A stretch of 64,000 nucleotides of DNA from Photorhabdus caribbeanensis (lineage in GTDB: Bacteria > Pseudomonadota > Gammaproteobacteria > Enterobacterales > Enterobacteriaceae): the NCBI RefSeq assembly GCF_018448885.1, contig NZ_RCWB01000030.1:1342-65341 (forward strand), given 5' to 3'. Of this stretch, positions 1-9,232 are shown piece by piece. The position numbers were made by a program, and so were the translations under genes. Numbering within the stretch: the stretch's first letter is position 1; each line of letters starts with the position of its first letter. The notes under the pieces are model-generated. The model ran no database searches, was not told the origin of the DNA, and saw nothing but the letters and a program-made list of their open reading frames with translations.

Positions 1-705
1 GTGCCCACCGGGGTACTCAACCCATTCACCTTTCTTAGTTACTATAACCTTCGGCATTTTAGTTTCATCCAGCTTAGGTTTAAAGGTGATTTTCCATTCC
101 GCTCCTGGCATTAATTTCAGTCGAAAAGGAAACGAATCTACATTGCCTTGTAAGGAAATACTGTTTGGATATCCTTCGACCATGTTCAAAACCGGGTAAA
201 TAACCGGGCTGAAATTTATCGTATTCAATGCACGGGTCTCAGAGGCTTCAGAATAATTTGTTCGCGCTGCATCGTTGATAAAAGCGACTAATCCTGTCCC
301 AAAATAGGGTTCGGCACCTTTCATCAGATGACTAACATCGGTATAACCCACCGCCACAAATGCTCGATTAATTTTCCATTTACACCAGCCTCCACCACTA
401 AAAGGTAATTTTGCCTGAAAATAACCAGTCTCTGGATCAGCCTTTACATCCAGGCTCAATCTGTTATAGGTTGGTACTTTATAAGGCGACATACCCGCAT
501 CAAACTGATATCTTAGGCAATCTTTTGAGATATACTCTGCCGACACATACGGTTTTGTATATTTTGGCATGACGCCTTCCACCGTAATCAATTGTTCTTT
601 CCTGTCAGATGAAAAAGGAAATAACCAGTTAAAAAAGGTATCTCCAAATACCCAGTAAATAAAATAGAGAAATAATAATGACAGCGTTATTTTCAATATT
701 TTCAT
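1..705 (-). CDS. Candidate effector-immunity protein, membrane-anchored, copy 2 (3' end outside window)
   Basis: The reading frame starts with ATG at 705 and runs open to base 1, so 235 codons are visible and the C-terminus is cut by the window edge. It is a close copy of the neighbouring gene at 781-1530: long stretches of DNA are identical, for example the segment around PGAEWKITFKPKLDE, with substitutions scattered elsewhere. By alignment about 14 residues plus the stop are missing. The N-terminus is one hydrophobic segment (residues about 5-20), so the protein is probably a membrane-anchored periplasmic protein. Position behind a lipase gene and tandem duplication suggest an immunity protein; this is inference, and I do not assign a named family. 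Confidence 0.7.
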   Translation of the reverse strand, partial: MKILKITLSLLFLYFIYWVFGDTFFNWLFPFSSDRKEQLITVEGVMPKYTKPYVSAEYISKDCLRYQFDAGMSPYKVPTYNRLSLDVKADPETGYFQAKLPFSGGGWCKWKINRAFVAVGYTDVSHLMKGAEPYFGTGLVAFINDAARTNYSEASETRALNTINFSPVIYPVLNMVEGYPNSISLQGNVDSFPFRLKLMPGAEWKITFKPKLDETKMPKVIVTKKGEWVEYPGGH

Positions 706-780
706 ACGGACATTTCCTTTTAATAACAGTATTCTCATGTTGGCCTTTAGACAAACTGGTAATATGACCTTAGTAGAGCG

Positions 781-1530
781 TTACTTTATGTAACGGGTAT
801 CTACCATTTGGGTATTTATTTCAATATGCCCACCGGGGTACTCAACCCATTCACCTTTCTTAGTTACTATAACCTTCGGCATTTTAGTTTCATCCAGCTT
901 AGGTTTAAAGGTGATTTTCCATTCCGCTCCTGGCATTAATTTCAGTCGAAAAGGAAATAAATCCACTACCCCCTGTAAGGAAACTCTGTTTGGACGTCCC
1001 TCAACCATTTTCAAAACAGGGTAAATAACTGGGCTGAAATTTATCGTATTCAATGCACGAGTTTCAGAGGCTTCAGTATAATTTGTTCGTGCAGCGTCGT
1101 TAATAAAGGCAGCTAATCCCGGTCCCGAAGAAGGTACAGCATCTTTCACCAAGTGACTAACATCGGTATAACCCACCGCCACAAACGCTTGATTGATTTT
1201 CCATTTACACCATCCCCCGCCATTGAAAGGCAATTTCGCCTGAAAGTAACCAGTTTGTGGATCAGCTTTTACATCCAAATCCAATCCATAATAAGTCGGC
1301 ACTTGATAAGGCGACATACCTGCATCAAACTGATATCTAAGGCAGTCTTTTGAGATATATTGCGCAGACACATACGGTTTTGTGTATTTCGGCACGACAC
1401 CCTCCACCGTAATCAACTGTTTCTTCTCGTCAGGTGAAAAAGGAAAAAGCCCGTCAAAAAAGGTGTCGCCAAACGCCCAGTAAATAGAATAAAGAAATAA
1501 TAAGAACAGCGTTATCTTCAATATTTTCAT
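781..1530 (-). CDS. Candidate effector-immunity protein, membrane-anchored, copy 1
   Basis: This encodes 249 residues with an N-terminal hydrophobic segment (about 5-20) followed by a soluble, probably periplasmic part rich in Tyr, Pro and Lys. The start codon overlaps the stop of the lipase gene at 1527 (ATGA), so the two are translationally coupled and form one operon, lipase first. A gene coupled behind a toxic lipase is most simply its immunity protein that neutralises the enzyme in the periplasm; this is inference from context. The gene is followed 75 bases later by a near-identical second copy (1-705), a common pattern for immunity genes. I do not recognise a named domain with certainty. 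Confidence 0.75.
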   Translation of the reverse strand: MKILKITLFLLFLYSIYWAFGDTFFDGLFPFSPDEKKQLITVEGVVPKYTKPYVSAQYISKDCLRYQFDAGMSPYQVPTYYGLDLDVKADPQTGYFQAKLPFNGGGWCKWKINQAFVAVGYTDVSHLVKDAVPSSGPGLAAFINDAARTNYTEASETRALNTINFSPVIYPVLKMVEGRPNRVSLQGVVDLFPFRLKLMPGAEWKITFKPKLDETKMPKVIVTKKGEWVEYPGGHIEINTQMVDTRYIK

Positions 1531-3455
1531 ACGGACAGTTCCTGTTTATCACAGTAATGCTGTAAGGCCAGTTCTCCCTGTTCTTCCTGCTGGCTGACCA
1601 TCAGTGATTTTATTAACTGCTTATCCATATCCAGAAAATAGAGATTTCGGTAGTAAACATTGTCAGGGATAAGCATCTTATAACTGTCCATTTTCGCCTT
1701 AAATTGACGCTGACTATCCTGATAGACCGTAATCTTATCCGGTTCGCATAACTCTCTGAGGCGCTTGTCAATATAACCCGCATATTTATACGAGCTATGA
1801 TTAGAGAAACCGAATCCGCCTTTCAAATCAGCACTTCTGTTTTCAACAAACAGCTTGTCTTTTTCCTGTTGACTGAGCTGATTGAACAACGCATTCTGCC
1901 GCTCACCGGCCAGAGAAAAATCCTTTTCTGTTTCCTGATTTAACTCAGGAATTAAGTAGAGTTTTGTGGTGTTATCCAATATTTTTTCAGCAACACTGGT
2001 TATCAGGGAGATATTCCGGGCGGAAATCAGCCATTCCGGGCAACTGTTGGCTTGAAAAAAATGAACCACTTTACCATGATGAAGATAAATTTCTTTACTA
2101 GCTGTCGCCTGCTTAATTGCCTGAATAATCGGTGACGGTGACAACAATTTCATGATTTCCCAGTCATACCCCGCCGGCGCCCAATAATTAAAAAAAACAT
2201 TATCCATATCCTGCTCAAATGGCACAGAAGGGATTACATCATCTTCATTAACATGACGATAGTGGATAATAGAAGATAATTCCTCTACCGCACTACGGGT
2301 TAATGTTCTTGGCATCCCGTAACTGTAGAGACAAGGATTGTGTTCTTTGAGTTGTGCGCTGTGCAATAATGCCAACGCTCCTCCCAAACTATGGCCACAA
2401 ATAAATAATCGCTTGCTTGTAACCAAACTGGTGATATCTTGAAGCACTGTTTCAGTTTTAGCTTTAGTTTTATCACTGGGAACGATTAACCTTCCCCCCA
2501 GATTAAATGCCTCCCAAAACCCTTTATGCACTTTACCATGATGAATAAAATCACTGCACAGAGCTTTGTCATCATCGCAACTTAAAGCCAATGGCTGGAA
2601 GGTGGCATCAGTCAGGTAATTCTCCAGACTAGCCGTTCCCCGCCAACTAACAATCACATCTTTCTTACTGGCAACATAAAACAGTTTGGTATCACCCTGC
2701 TTGTTGTTCCCCTTTTGTGAATCAATAAACTCCACCCGGGTATAACGTTCACTAAACGGTACATCGTAAACTACAGGGGTAGCCGATGCCGTTTCCACCT
2801 GATAAGGCAGCTTCGAGACATCGACCATTTGCCGGTTAAAAAAGTGTAGTACAGAGCCTTCAATATCAACATCACCATCGGCATAGGCCAGCACGCTCAT
2901 CAAACACTGGTTATAAGCATTAACAATGGAGTACTCTTTCTGATGATGTAGCAGTAAAACCCAAGCCCGAAAAGGGCATACTTCCAGTACATAACGTCGA
3001 TTTAACGGATGAACCTGATAACCTTTTGGTTCTGAATTCGGGAAATGGTAGGGAGGTGGAATCTTTTTAGGATCATGCCAATCCTTAATCACTGGCAACC
3101 CATCACTAATCTGTCCGATAGTCACATAACGATATTGATGGCCTTCGGTTTCTGCTTTTGGTTTCACCACCGAAGCCTCTTCACCGCGTATTTCCCGCAA
3201 TGGGCGCTGTTCCATTTCATCGGCCAACGATTGGGCGTGAATATACAATGTCACGGGATGAGCTGACAGCTCTTCTTCCCTGAGCACCCCAAAACCATCC
3301 GTCTTCCCTTTGCGCACATAATTCGGTAGTCCCTTGCTTATCAGGCTATAAGGCATATTGACCAAGGGTTTCCCCTGTTCATCCACCAACTGAAATTCCA
3401 CCCAGTGTTTCAACAATCTACAATCTAAACATTCTCGCGGATCTAATGTACTCAT
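1527..3455 (-). CDS. Class 3 lipase family protein, putative antibacterial effector
   Basis: This 642-residue protein carries the alpha/beta-hydrolase nucleophile elbow GHSLGG at residues 354-359, with Ser356 as the expected nucleophile, in a Lipase_3-like context (a VSWRGT strand lies upstream of it). The first ~85 residues look like a beta-rich module (FQLVDEQGKPLVNMPY) of the kind placed in front of secreted enzymes; there is no signal peptide. It ends in an ATGA overlap with a small membrane-anchored gene that is duplicated, which fits a type VI secretion lipase effector with immunity genes. No vgrG, hcp or paar gene is visible in the window, so delivery by T6SS is inference. A housekeeping lipase is less likely given the coupling. 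Confidence 0.75.
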   Translation of the reverse strand: MSTLDPRECLDCRLLKHWVEFQLVDEQGKPLVNMPYSLISKGLPNYVRKGKTDGFGVLREEELSAHPVTLYIHAQSLADEMEQRPLREIRGEEASVVKPKAETEGHQYRYVTIGQISDGLPVIKDWHDPKKIPPPYHFPNSEPKGYQVHPLNRRYVLEVCPFRAWVLLLHHQKEYSIVNAYNQCLMSVLAYADGDVDIEGSVLHFFNRQMVDVSKLPYQVETASATPVVYDVPFSERYTRVEFIDSQKGNNKQGDTKLFYVASKKDVIVSWRGTASLENYLTDATFQPLALSCDDDKALCSDFIHHGKVHKGFWEAFNLGGRLIVPSDKTKAKTETVLQDITSLVTSKRLFICGHSLGGALALLHSAQLKEHNPCLYSYGMPRTLTRSAVEELSSIIHYRHVNEDDVIPSVPFEQDMDNVFFNYWAPAGYDWEIMKLLSPSPIIQAIKQATASKEIYLHHGKVVHFFQANSCPEWLISARNISLITSVAEKILDNTTKLYLIPELNQETEKDFSLAGERQNALFNQLSQQEKDKLFVENRSADLKGGFGFSNHSSYKYAGYIDKRLRELCEPDKITVYQDSQRQFKAKMDSYKMLIPDNVYYRNLYFLDMDKQLIKSLMVSQQEEQGELALQHYCDKQELSV

Positions 3456-4833
3456 CAGTGTTGTTTCCTTTACTCGCTATTACAATAACCGGTAAATTGA
3501 CAAAACTTTGCGGCTTCCATATTCCGCCAGAAAATTAAACTGATTGATTTCTCCACCAAAAAAATAAGGCAGTAAAAATCCCATTACCATAGACAAAAAG
3601 CACCGCTTATGCCGTGAGTAATAATGCGTTGAATGATAGGAAGACAGAAATGTGTTCCCATCAATTAATCCCTTTGAATAAGGGAACAGGAGTTGAAATT
3701 TCCTTCATACTGTCCATATGATGGAACTGTAGGTTATAATTATTAAATCATCACAAAATAGCAAGAAAAAATTTCCATTTTTTTCATTTACAAAAAGTAA
3801 CATTTGTAAGAAAGTGTTACAAATTCAATAGGAGTTGAGTTATCGTCAATCTTATAAAAGATAAATTTATAAAAATACCCTATTCCCAGACAAAGTAATT
3901 TTCGATATATAAAGCAGTCAGGTCTTAACTGACTTTTACTCAATGACTATAAAAAAACATCAAACATCCTAATTTTTAATTAAAAAAATATCTTTAATAC
4001 TACTTATCATAACAACCAATAATATCATCTATTTAATCTTTTAATTAATCGATTGATTAAGAATTCAGTCTGCATTAAATACTGGAGATATTGGCTATCT
4101 TATCTAACCCATTATACTCCTGTGTTAACCGATTTTTTGTTAAACATAGAAATATCTTGATGATTAAATAGTCGTAAAAGTCATTCTATCGATTAATAAG
4201 ATATTGATTTTGGATTATTTCACTTTCTCATTCATTCTCGTAGAGAGAAAACAGATAATCTGAGATGAGTTGCCATGTAGAATACAATTTACGTCGAAAG
4301 CACCGTCGGTTTTCAAGCAGGATTAAGAAACGAATAAAAAATAAACGCCAATGAATTCTCATTACCCTATTTCACGCACAAAAACCCGAATTAAGCGGCA
4401 TAGAAACGAAAAAAACCAGCTCCATGCAAGAAACACTATCTACCAATAATTTACTGTAACCATTTTACATAATTTCCGCACGGAATAGGAATTAATAGCA
4501 ATTCTGGTTTTCTAACATAATTATATTAGGAAATTAAAAATAGGAATCTTTCTGTTTTATCCTAACTATTCGTTATAATTATTAAAAATCAAAAATAACC
4601 ATAAATTTATTATTCCAACATTAAATTAATATTCGATAAAAAAAGTAAAAAACAAAAATAACAATATTAAAATTAACCATCGATATAAAGATTTATTGTT
4701 ATTGATACAAATCACAAACGCTAATTTTCTCATTGAAACCCAGCCATGAAGAAAATAAATTATATTTTAGTCAAATATGTCAGCATGTTTGGCAAAATTT
4801 AATTCTATAAAACATAATTTCGGAGGCAATACT
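3456..4833. other. 1.4-kb AT-rich gap
   Basis: This stretch between the lipase and the lectin is very AT-rich and holds no long reading frame. It contains short inverted repeats, for example TTTGTAA/TTACAAA around 3803-3824, and one tiny basic ORF at 4265-4354, listed separately. It is probably regulatory and decayed sequence; no promoter can be placed with confidence. Confidence 0.5.
4265..4354 (+). CDS. Possible 29-residue very basic peptide
   Basis: The ATG at 4265 opens a 29-codon frame ending in TGA at 4352-4354. About half the residues are Arg, Lys or His (motifs RRKHRR and KKRIKNKR). No convincing ribosome binding site precedes it and I know no family for it. It stands out because it is a stretch of different composition inside an otherwise AT-rich gap. 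It may be the remnant of a longer nucleic-acid-binding protein or chance. Confidence 0.2.
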   Translation: MSCHVEYNLRRKHRRFSSRIKKRIKNKRQ

Positions 4834-5211
4834 ATGGCTGATTGGTCAGGAAGTGTTCCAGCTAACGCTGAAAACGGTAAATCCACAGGACTTATTCTCA
4901 AACAAGGAGATATAATCTCTGTTGTTGCTCATGGATGGGTGAAATATGGCCGTGATAATGTTGAATGGGCAGCGCCTGATGGTCCTGTACCTAATAATCC
5001 ACAACCGCCATCAATAGCCACACTCGTCGCTAAGATCGCCAACAAGAAGTTTACAATTGGCAACGGAGTACTTCATAAAACAGTTCCTGTAGATGGCGAA
5101 CTAATACTTTTATTCAATGACGTACCGGGTACTTTTAGTGATAATTCAGGTGAATTTCAAGTCGAGGTCATAATAGAATCTCAGTATTCCCCGCTAAAGG
5201 AAATAAAATAA
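4834..5211 (+). CDS. pllA: LecA/PA-IL-like galactophilic lectin PllA
   Basis: The 125-residue product aligns along its whole length with LecA (PA-IL) of Pseudomonas aeruginosa and matches the described Photorhabdus lectin PllA, which binds alpha-galactosides through a calcium ion. Visible calcium-site elements are the Tyr of KYGRDN and the loop NDVPGTFSDNSG, equivalent to NDVPGTYGNNSG in LecA; one Asn of the ligand pair (Asn107 in LecA) is Asp here and the second is kept. The two Cys of the LecA disulfide are absent. The start is set by GGAGG eight bases before ATG 4834; an upstream in-frame ATG at 4777 lacks such a site. There is no signal peptide, as in LecA. A role in binding host or nematode glycans is inference. 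Confidence 0.9.
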   Translation: MADWSGSVPANAENGKSTGLILKQGDIISVVAHGWVKYGRDNVEWAAPDGPVPNNPQPPSIATLVAKIANKKFTIGNGVLHKTVPVDGELILLFNDVPGTFSDNSGEFQVEVIIESQYSPLKEIK

Positions 5212-5262
5212 AAACTATATAAATACGTATTGCTAATATAATAAACAGTCCCATTGATATAA

Positions 5263-5296
5263 TGCCAAGTGAAAAATCACATCATTTCACTTGGCA
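5263..5296. terminator. Perfect 12-bp inverted repeat between convergent genes
   Basis: TGCCAAGTGAAA (5263-5274) and its exact complement (5285-5296) enclose a 10-base loop. It sits between pllA and the convergent minus-strand cassette, so it probably ends transcription from one or both sides. A T-rich stretch follows only on the minus strand, and it is imperfect. Confidence 0.55.
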
Positions 5297-5314
5297 GACA
5301 AGAAAAAAGCCGCA

Positions 5315-5875
5315 TTAAACAACAGCCTCATCATTATTATTACTGTTTCCTACAAATGGATGCTTACTATGTTTTTCTTCAAACGATATATAAATATCTA
5401 CATCAAATAAAGAAAAAGATTCTATTTGGTCTATCGGTAATATATGCCGGAATTGATATACTGATAATGGTTCAGAGTTTAACGTTATACCTTTTCTACT
5501 ATAAATATCCGTATAATCATGCTCGACCGTAAAAGATAAGCTGTCTTTATCACGGTATCCACTTATAAATGGTATAATCGATACCATTGCATCTGAATGG
5601 GTATGGAAATTGTAAAATTTCGCTTCATCAACCATCCCAACATACACCTTTCGAGATTTGAGAGTGACCATAACGAGAAGACCGAACTCCAAGGATTCTA
5701 GTAATAATTCATTTACAGAATCTTTTTTCGCATCATTCCTAATGGCTTTAATCCGGTACGTATAGTTTTCTGATCTGTTTTTAGCGATTGAGGCTTGGCT
5801 TATACTCATAAGAACCGTAGATATAACTACAATCCATGAAAAAAAGCTTGCTGTAGCGTATCTGAGTCCATTCAA
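5315..5875 (-). CDS. Hypothetical protein with N-terminal signal or anchor, 186 aa
   Basis: The frame begins with TTG at 5875, overlapping the upstream stop (TTGA), and encodes 186 residues. Residues about 10-30 are hydrophobic and end in SQASIA, so a signal peptide or anchor is likely, followed by a soluble domain rich in Ser, Asp and Tyr. I do not recognise the family. It is the third gene of a tight three-gene minus-strand cassette (6356 to 5315) and is probably made together with the small membrane protein before it. Export to the periplasm is inferred from the N-terminus only. Confidence 0.6.
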   Translation of the reverse strand: MNGLRYATASFFSWIVVISTVLMSISQASIAKNRSENYTYRIKAIRNDAKKDSVNELLLESLEFGLLVMVTLKSRKVYVGMVDEAKFYNFHTHSDAMVSIIPFISGYRDKDSLSFTVEHDYTDIYSRKGITLNSEPLSVYQFRHILPIDQIESFSLFDVDIYISFEEKHSKHPFVGNSNNNDEAVV

Positions 5876-6132
5876 ATCTGTGGCAAATGTAAATGAGTGT
5901 ATTTTGCACCAAAATATGCAGGTACATTCATAATGTACATTGCTAAATATAACAGAACATCAATAAATACAGCCATGACAAAGCCAGCGATCAGAAACCC
6001 CCCACCTTTTAAAGCTACTTGAAAGTAAGCATTCCACCCTTGCGCTTTTTGTAACTCAATTTTTGATGGTATGTCACTATCAATATATTTATAGCAACAG
6101 ATCAAAACAAAGGTAATAAAAACAGGCCACAT
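5872..6132 (-). CDS. Small membrane protein, 86 aa, hypothetical
   Basis: The 86-residue product has two hydrophobic segments: one at the very N-terminus (about 2-15) and a longer one near 45-70, so it should span the inner membrane twice. It lies 5 bases behind the 72-residue gene and overlaps the next gene, which indicates one transcript. No family is recognised. It could be the membrane partner of the exported 186-residue protein; that is inference from order alone. Confidence 0.6.
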   Translation of the reverse strand: MWPVFITFVLICCYKYIDSDIPSKIELQKAQGWNAYFQVALKGGGFLIAGFVMAVFIDVLLYLAMYIMNVPAYFGAKYTHLHLPQI

Positions 6133-6137
6133 ATTAG

Positions 6138-6356
6138 TTATTTTCTCTTTGATAACGCTTTTATATTATATTCAAAAGCCGCTATCACATCGCTATTCTT
6201 CCTGTTAATCATGACAGTACCGTCATTTCTGATCAACAACCTCTGAGAACAGTCTTCAGTAGCGGCACTTTCAGGTTTCATCAGTTTGGCAGTTTCCCTA
6301 ATAATTTTATCAGGAGAAACATATGCCTTATCTATGAGTTTTGTAAATGATGACAT
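6138..6356 (-). CDS. Hypothetical protein, 72 aa, first gene of cassette
   Basis: A 72-residue soluble, charged protein with a strong ribosome binding site (GGAGAGGGGG just before the ATG at 6356). The N-terminal third is helix-prone and the middle (LLIRNDGTVMINR) looks like a beta hairpin. I do not recognise it. It opens the three-gene cassette 6356-5315, whose promoter must lie in the AT-rich 6357-6505 segment next to an ERIC element. Confidence 0.6.
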   Translation of the reverse strand: MSSFTKLIDKAYVSPDKIIRETAKLMKPESAATEDCSQRLLIRNDGTVMINRKNSDVIAAFEYNIKALSKRK

Positions 6357-6505
6357 AACCCCCTCTCCTTACTCTCTGTATTATTAATACATAATTTAAT
6401 CATAACGACCAATAAACACTCAGTTTCTATACTAAGTTTACTTGCAAGTGATACTTGTATCAATCTGATAACATCATGTATGCACCAAGCAAAACACAAT
6501 ATTGA

Positions 6506-6632
6506 TATACCCGTTATCTTCCAAGTTGCCTCTTTGTTGACTGCATTCGCTCACCCCGGTAACAGAGTTACCTATGCTCCCAGGGATTCACTCCCTTGCC
6601 GTCGCGATCCATCTTGAAATCCATAGGGTATA
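6506..6632 (+). repeat. ERIC (intergenic repeat unit), copy A, 127 bp
   Basis: A 127-bp imperfect palindrome beginning TATACCCG and ending GGGTATA. It contains the core pieces used in ERIC-PCR in recognisable form: CGCTCACCCC and a close variant of TGCTCCTGGGGATTCAC. It lies between the hypothetical cassette and yceI. Small ORFs read across it are artefacts. Confidence 0.95.
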
Positions 6633-6795
6633 TTTTTCTACCCAAGACCATATACAATCAATTGCATTAAAACTGTATATAACAACAGTATCACCTATGA
6701 GATCAACTGAAAAGAAGGTTTTGCCTATCAATAAAACAGGCCACGCAATGCGCAGCCGTTAATAAATGACACTACTGAGTTAAGTAATCAGCTTA

Positions 6796-7374
6796 TTACT
6801 TTTCCCGAATGCCTTCGACAGAGATCAGTAATTCTGCTTCCTGTGATTTAGGCCCCAAATCTTTTTGGAAATTAAAATCTTTCAGTTTGATTTTACCGTA
6901 AGCGTCAAAACCTGCGCGGTAGCCGCCCCACGGATCTTTACCTTCACCCAGTAGTTCGGCATTTAGCACTACTGGCTTTGTCACACCATTTAAAGTCAGA
7001 TCACCTGTAACAAGATATTTATTCCCCTCTTTTTTCACTGCTGTTGAAGTGAATTTTGCTTCAGGATATTTATCCGTATTAAAGAAATCTTTACCACGCA
7101 GATGCTTATCACGTTCAGCGTGGTTAGTATCCAAGCTGGCTATTTTGATCGTCACATCAACTTTATCCGCAGCCGGGTTTTTCTCATCAAATGTGAAAGA
7201 ACCCTCAAAATCTTTAAATGTCCCATATAGCCAGCTGTACCCTAAATGCTGAATACGAAATTGAATAAAGGCGTGCTGACCTGGTATATCAATTTTATAA
7301 TTGGCAGCTAATGCCGAACTTGCATTCAGTAACAGTGCGCCTGCTGTCAAGCCAAGTAATGTTTTCTTCAACAT
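6796..7374 (-). CDS. yceI: YceI-family periplasmic protein
   Basis: The 192-residue product matches YceI (about 191 residues in E. coli) in length and landmarks: a signal peptide ending around SALAA, then a lipocalin-like beta-barrel containing [14 protein letters not shown] and HLRGKDFF. The family binds polyisoprenoid-like lipids; in E. coli it is a base-induced periplasmic protein. The start is ATG 7374, because GGAGAAGA lies just upstream; a Met four codons earlier overlaps that site. It follows yceJ by 26 bases in the same direction, the enterobacterial yceJI pairing, which suggests the b561 cytochrome and YceI are co-expressed. Confidence 0.95.
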   Translation of the reverse strand: MLKKTLLGLTAGALLLNASSALAANYKIDIPGQHAFIQFRIQHLGYSWLYGTFKDFEGSFTFDEKNPAADKVDVTIKIASLDTNHAERDKHLRGKDFFNTDKYPEAKFTSTAVKKEGNKYLVTGDLTLNGVTKPVVLNAELLGEGKDPWGGYRAGFDAYGKIKLKDFNFQKDLGPKSQEAELLISVEGIREK

Positions 7375-7400
7375 ATTCTTCTCCATAATCGTCTTTTGTA

Positions 7401-7955
7401 TTATTCAGGACGGAAACCTAGCATCCGCTTTAAGGTTGAATCACGGTCAATAAAATGGTGTTTTAATGCCGCAACCGCATGTAATAGCGATAAAATCACC
7501 ACCGCCCAAGCAAGGTAAAGATGAATCATTCCAGCAATATCTGCCTGTTTGCCCTGACCAATTAATGTGGCCGGCACAGTAAACCAGTCAAAGACAGCAA
7601 TTGACTGTCCATCAGCGGTCGAAATTAAATATCCACTAATCAAAATGCTAAACAGTAAGATATACAACAAAATATGCATTAAAACAGCACTGACTCTGAT
7701 TAAGCGGCTATAACTGGCTAATGGCTTGGGTGGTGGAGAAACAAAACGCCAGATAACACGCACAACCATTACTATCAGCAGTATTATTCCAATGCTTTTA
7801 TGAATTTCAGGCGCCTTGTGATACCACGTATCGTAATACCCCAATGTCACCATCCACAGCCCTAGCGCAAACATGCCGTACACAGCCAATGCAACCAACC
7901 AGTGTAGCAGGACAGATAAATGACCAAATTGGTTAGAAGTATTCTTCCAAAGCAT
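7401..7955 (-). CDS. yceJ: Cytochrome b561 family protein YceJ
   Basis: The 184-residue protein has four transmembrane segments (about 15-35, 48-68, 88-110, 143-163) and heme-ligand histidines in the helices (LLHWLVA, EIHKSIG, LLHAVAA), typical of the bacterial cytochrome b561 family that moves electrons across the inner membrane. Length and order with yceI downstream match the E. coli yceJ-yceI operon. The physiological electron donor and acceptor are not established from sequence. Confidence 0.93.
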   Translation of the reverse strand: MLWKNTSNQFGHLSVLLHWLVALAVYGMFALGLWMVTLGYYDTWYHKAPEIHKSIGIILLIVMVVRVIWRFVSPPPKPLASYSRLIRVSAVLMHILLYILLFSILISGYLISTADGQSIAVFDWFTVPATLIGQGKQADIAGMIHLYLAWAVVILSLLHAVAALKHHFIDRDSTLKRMLGFRPE

Positions 7956-8494
7956 AGTCGTTCCTTTTTAGATCAATGCTGATGAGCTTTTTGGGATTAA
8001 TTAAATCATAAACGATATCAATTTCTTTTTTATTAAAAATTTCAACAAATAATTTGCAAAAGATTTTCAATTTTAATCAATAAAATTCGTTTAAAACAAA
8101 AAACATTAAATAACAATAAGATAGAAATAAATCACATTGGGAATAATGCCCAAAAAACATATAATATATATTTTTTTATTATATTTAATTTTGAATTTAA
8201 CTAATGTAAAAATCAATTATCCTATTTTTTTATTTCTTTATAATTTTCCGTTTATAAGAAAAATAATCTGATGTGCTCGTACCTGAGGAGTCTAACGCAA
8301 ACCTCAGTAGTCAGAAACGCCGAGTCCCGCCGCCTTTGAATCTATTATGCTTTTATGTCGTATGTTCATTATTGGAACAATAAAAGTGAATAAAACATGA
8401 GGAACATCACTATTTACGGTAAAAAATCTTACAGCATTAATCATGTAATAGTGGTAAAAATAACACCAATAAATTATCAAAAATGAGGTTTTTT
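7956..8494. other. AT-rich divergent intergenic region
   Basis: This 540-bp gap separates divergent yceJ and the cyclase-family gene and must hold both promoters. Most is AT-rich. A small GC-richer island at 8278-8335 contains the inverted repeat CTGAGG/CCTCAG (8283-8307); its role is unknown. No further gene is seen. Confidence 0.5.
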
Positions 8495-9232
8495 ATGTCA
8501 AATAGCATTTTACAAGCACTCACTTTATTGAAGTCAAAAAAATGGGTCGACTTGACGCATAGCTTCGATAAAGATTCTCCACATTTTTTTATGCTTAATT
8601 CAGCAGAGTTTAAAACACTGTTTGATTACAAAGATGGCTTTTTTGTTCAGCAATTTTCTTTTCCCGGCCAATATGGGACTCACATTGATGCTCCCTGCCA
8701 CTTTGTTCCTAATGCCCGTTATGTTGATGAACTGGAATTAAAAGAATTGGTTTTACCTCTAATCGTGCTTGATCAATCAGAAAGAGCAAAACAGGACCCT
8801 AACTTTTCACTTTCTAAAGAAGATATTCTTAAGTTTGAAGAAGAATATGGCATTATTGAGGCAGGTACTTTCGTTGCGCTCCGAACTGATTGGAGTAAAC
8901 GCTGGCCATCTCAGGAAAAAATGGATAATAAAGATGACTCGGGCAATAACCAAATACCTGGATGGGGGGTAGATGCCCTTAAATTTTTATTTGAGGAGCG
9001 TCATGTTAAAGCTATTGGGCATGAAACATTTGATACCGACTCCGCTAAAGATTTTAGAAAGAATAATGCCTTGTTGGGCGAAGATTATGTCTTAAAGCAA
9101 GATACTTATCAGATAGAGCTTTTGGCTAATTTGGACCAAGTACCTGTACGTGGCGCAGTCATTTTTAATATCGTGGCTAAACCTAAAAAAGCCTCTGGTT
9201 TTCCTGTTCGTTCATTTGCCATACTTCCATAA
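8495..9232 (+). CDS. Cyclase-family (kynurenine formamidase-like) metal-dependent hydrolase
   Basis: The 245-residue product carries the family signature of Cyclase/KynB-type hydrolases: QYGTHIDAPCHF (residues about 58-69) matches HxGTHxDxPxHF with Gln in place of the first His, and a later AIGHETFDTDSA segment supplies further metal ligands. Members hydrolyse amides or lactones, for example N-formylkynurenine or isatin. The substrate cannot be read from sequence. The start at 8495 is chosen because GAGG stands eight bases upstream; an ATG four codons earlier overlaps that site. It stands alone, transcribed towards argS. Confidence 0.8.
   Translation: MSNSILQALTLLKSKKWVDLTHSFDKDSPHFFMLNSAEFKTLFDYKDGFFVQQFSFPGQYGTHIDAPCHFVPNARYVDELELKELVLPLIVLDQSERAKQDPNFSLSKEDILKFEEEYGIIEAGTFVALRTDWSKRWPSQEKMDNKDDSGNNQIPGWGVDALKFLFEERHVKAIGHETFDTDSAKDFRKNNALLGEDYVLKQDTYQIELLANLDQVPVRGAVIFNIVAKPKKASGFPVRSFAILP

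Noticed and set aside
4777-4833. Longer N-terminus of the lectin from ATG 4777
   Set aside because: LecA-type lectins start at the equivalent of ATG 4834, which has a GGAGG site in front; the upstream extension has none and no similarity to the family.
6574-6762. Plus-strand frame starting MLPGIHSLAVAIHLEIHR
   Set aside because: It is a translation of ERIC copy A; the same peptide appears at other ERIC copies (for example near 26060 and 26850), so it is not a gene.
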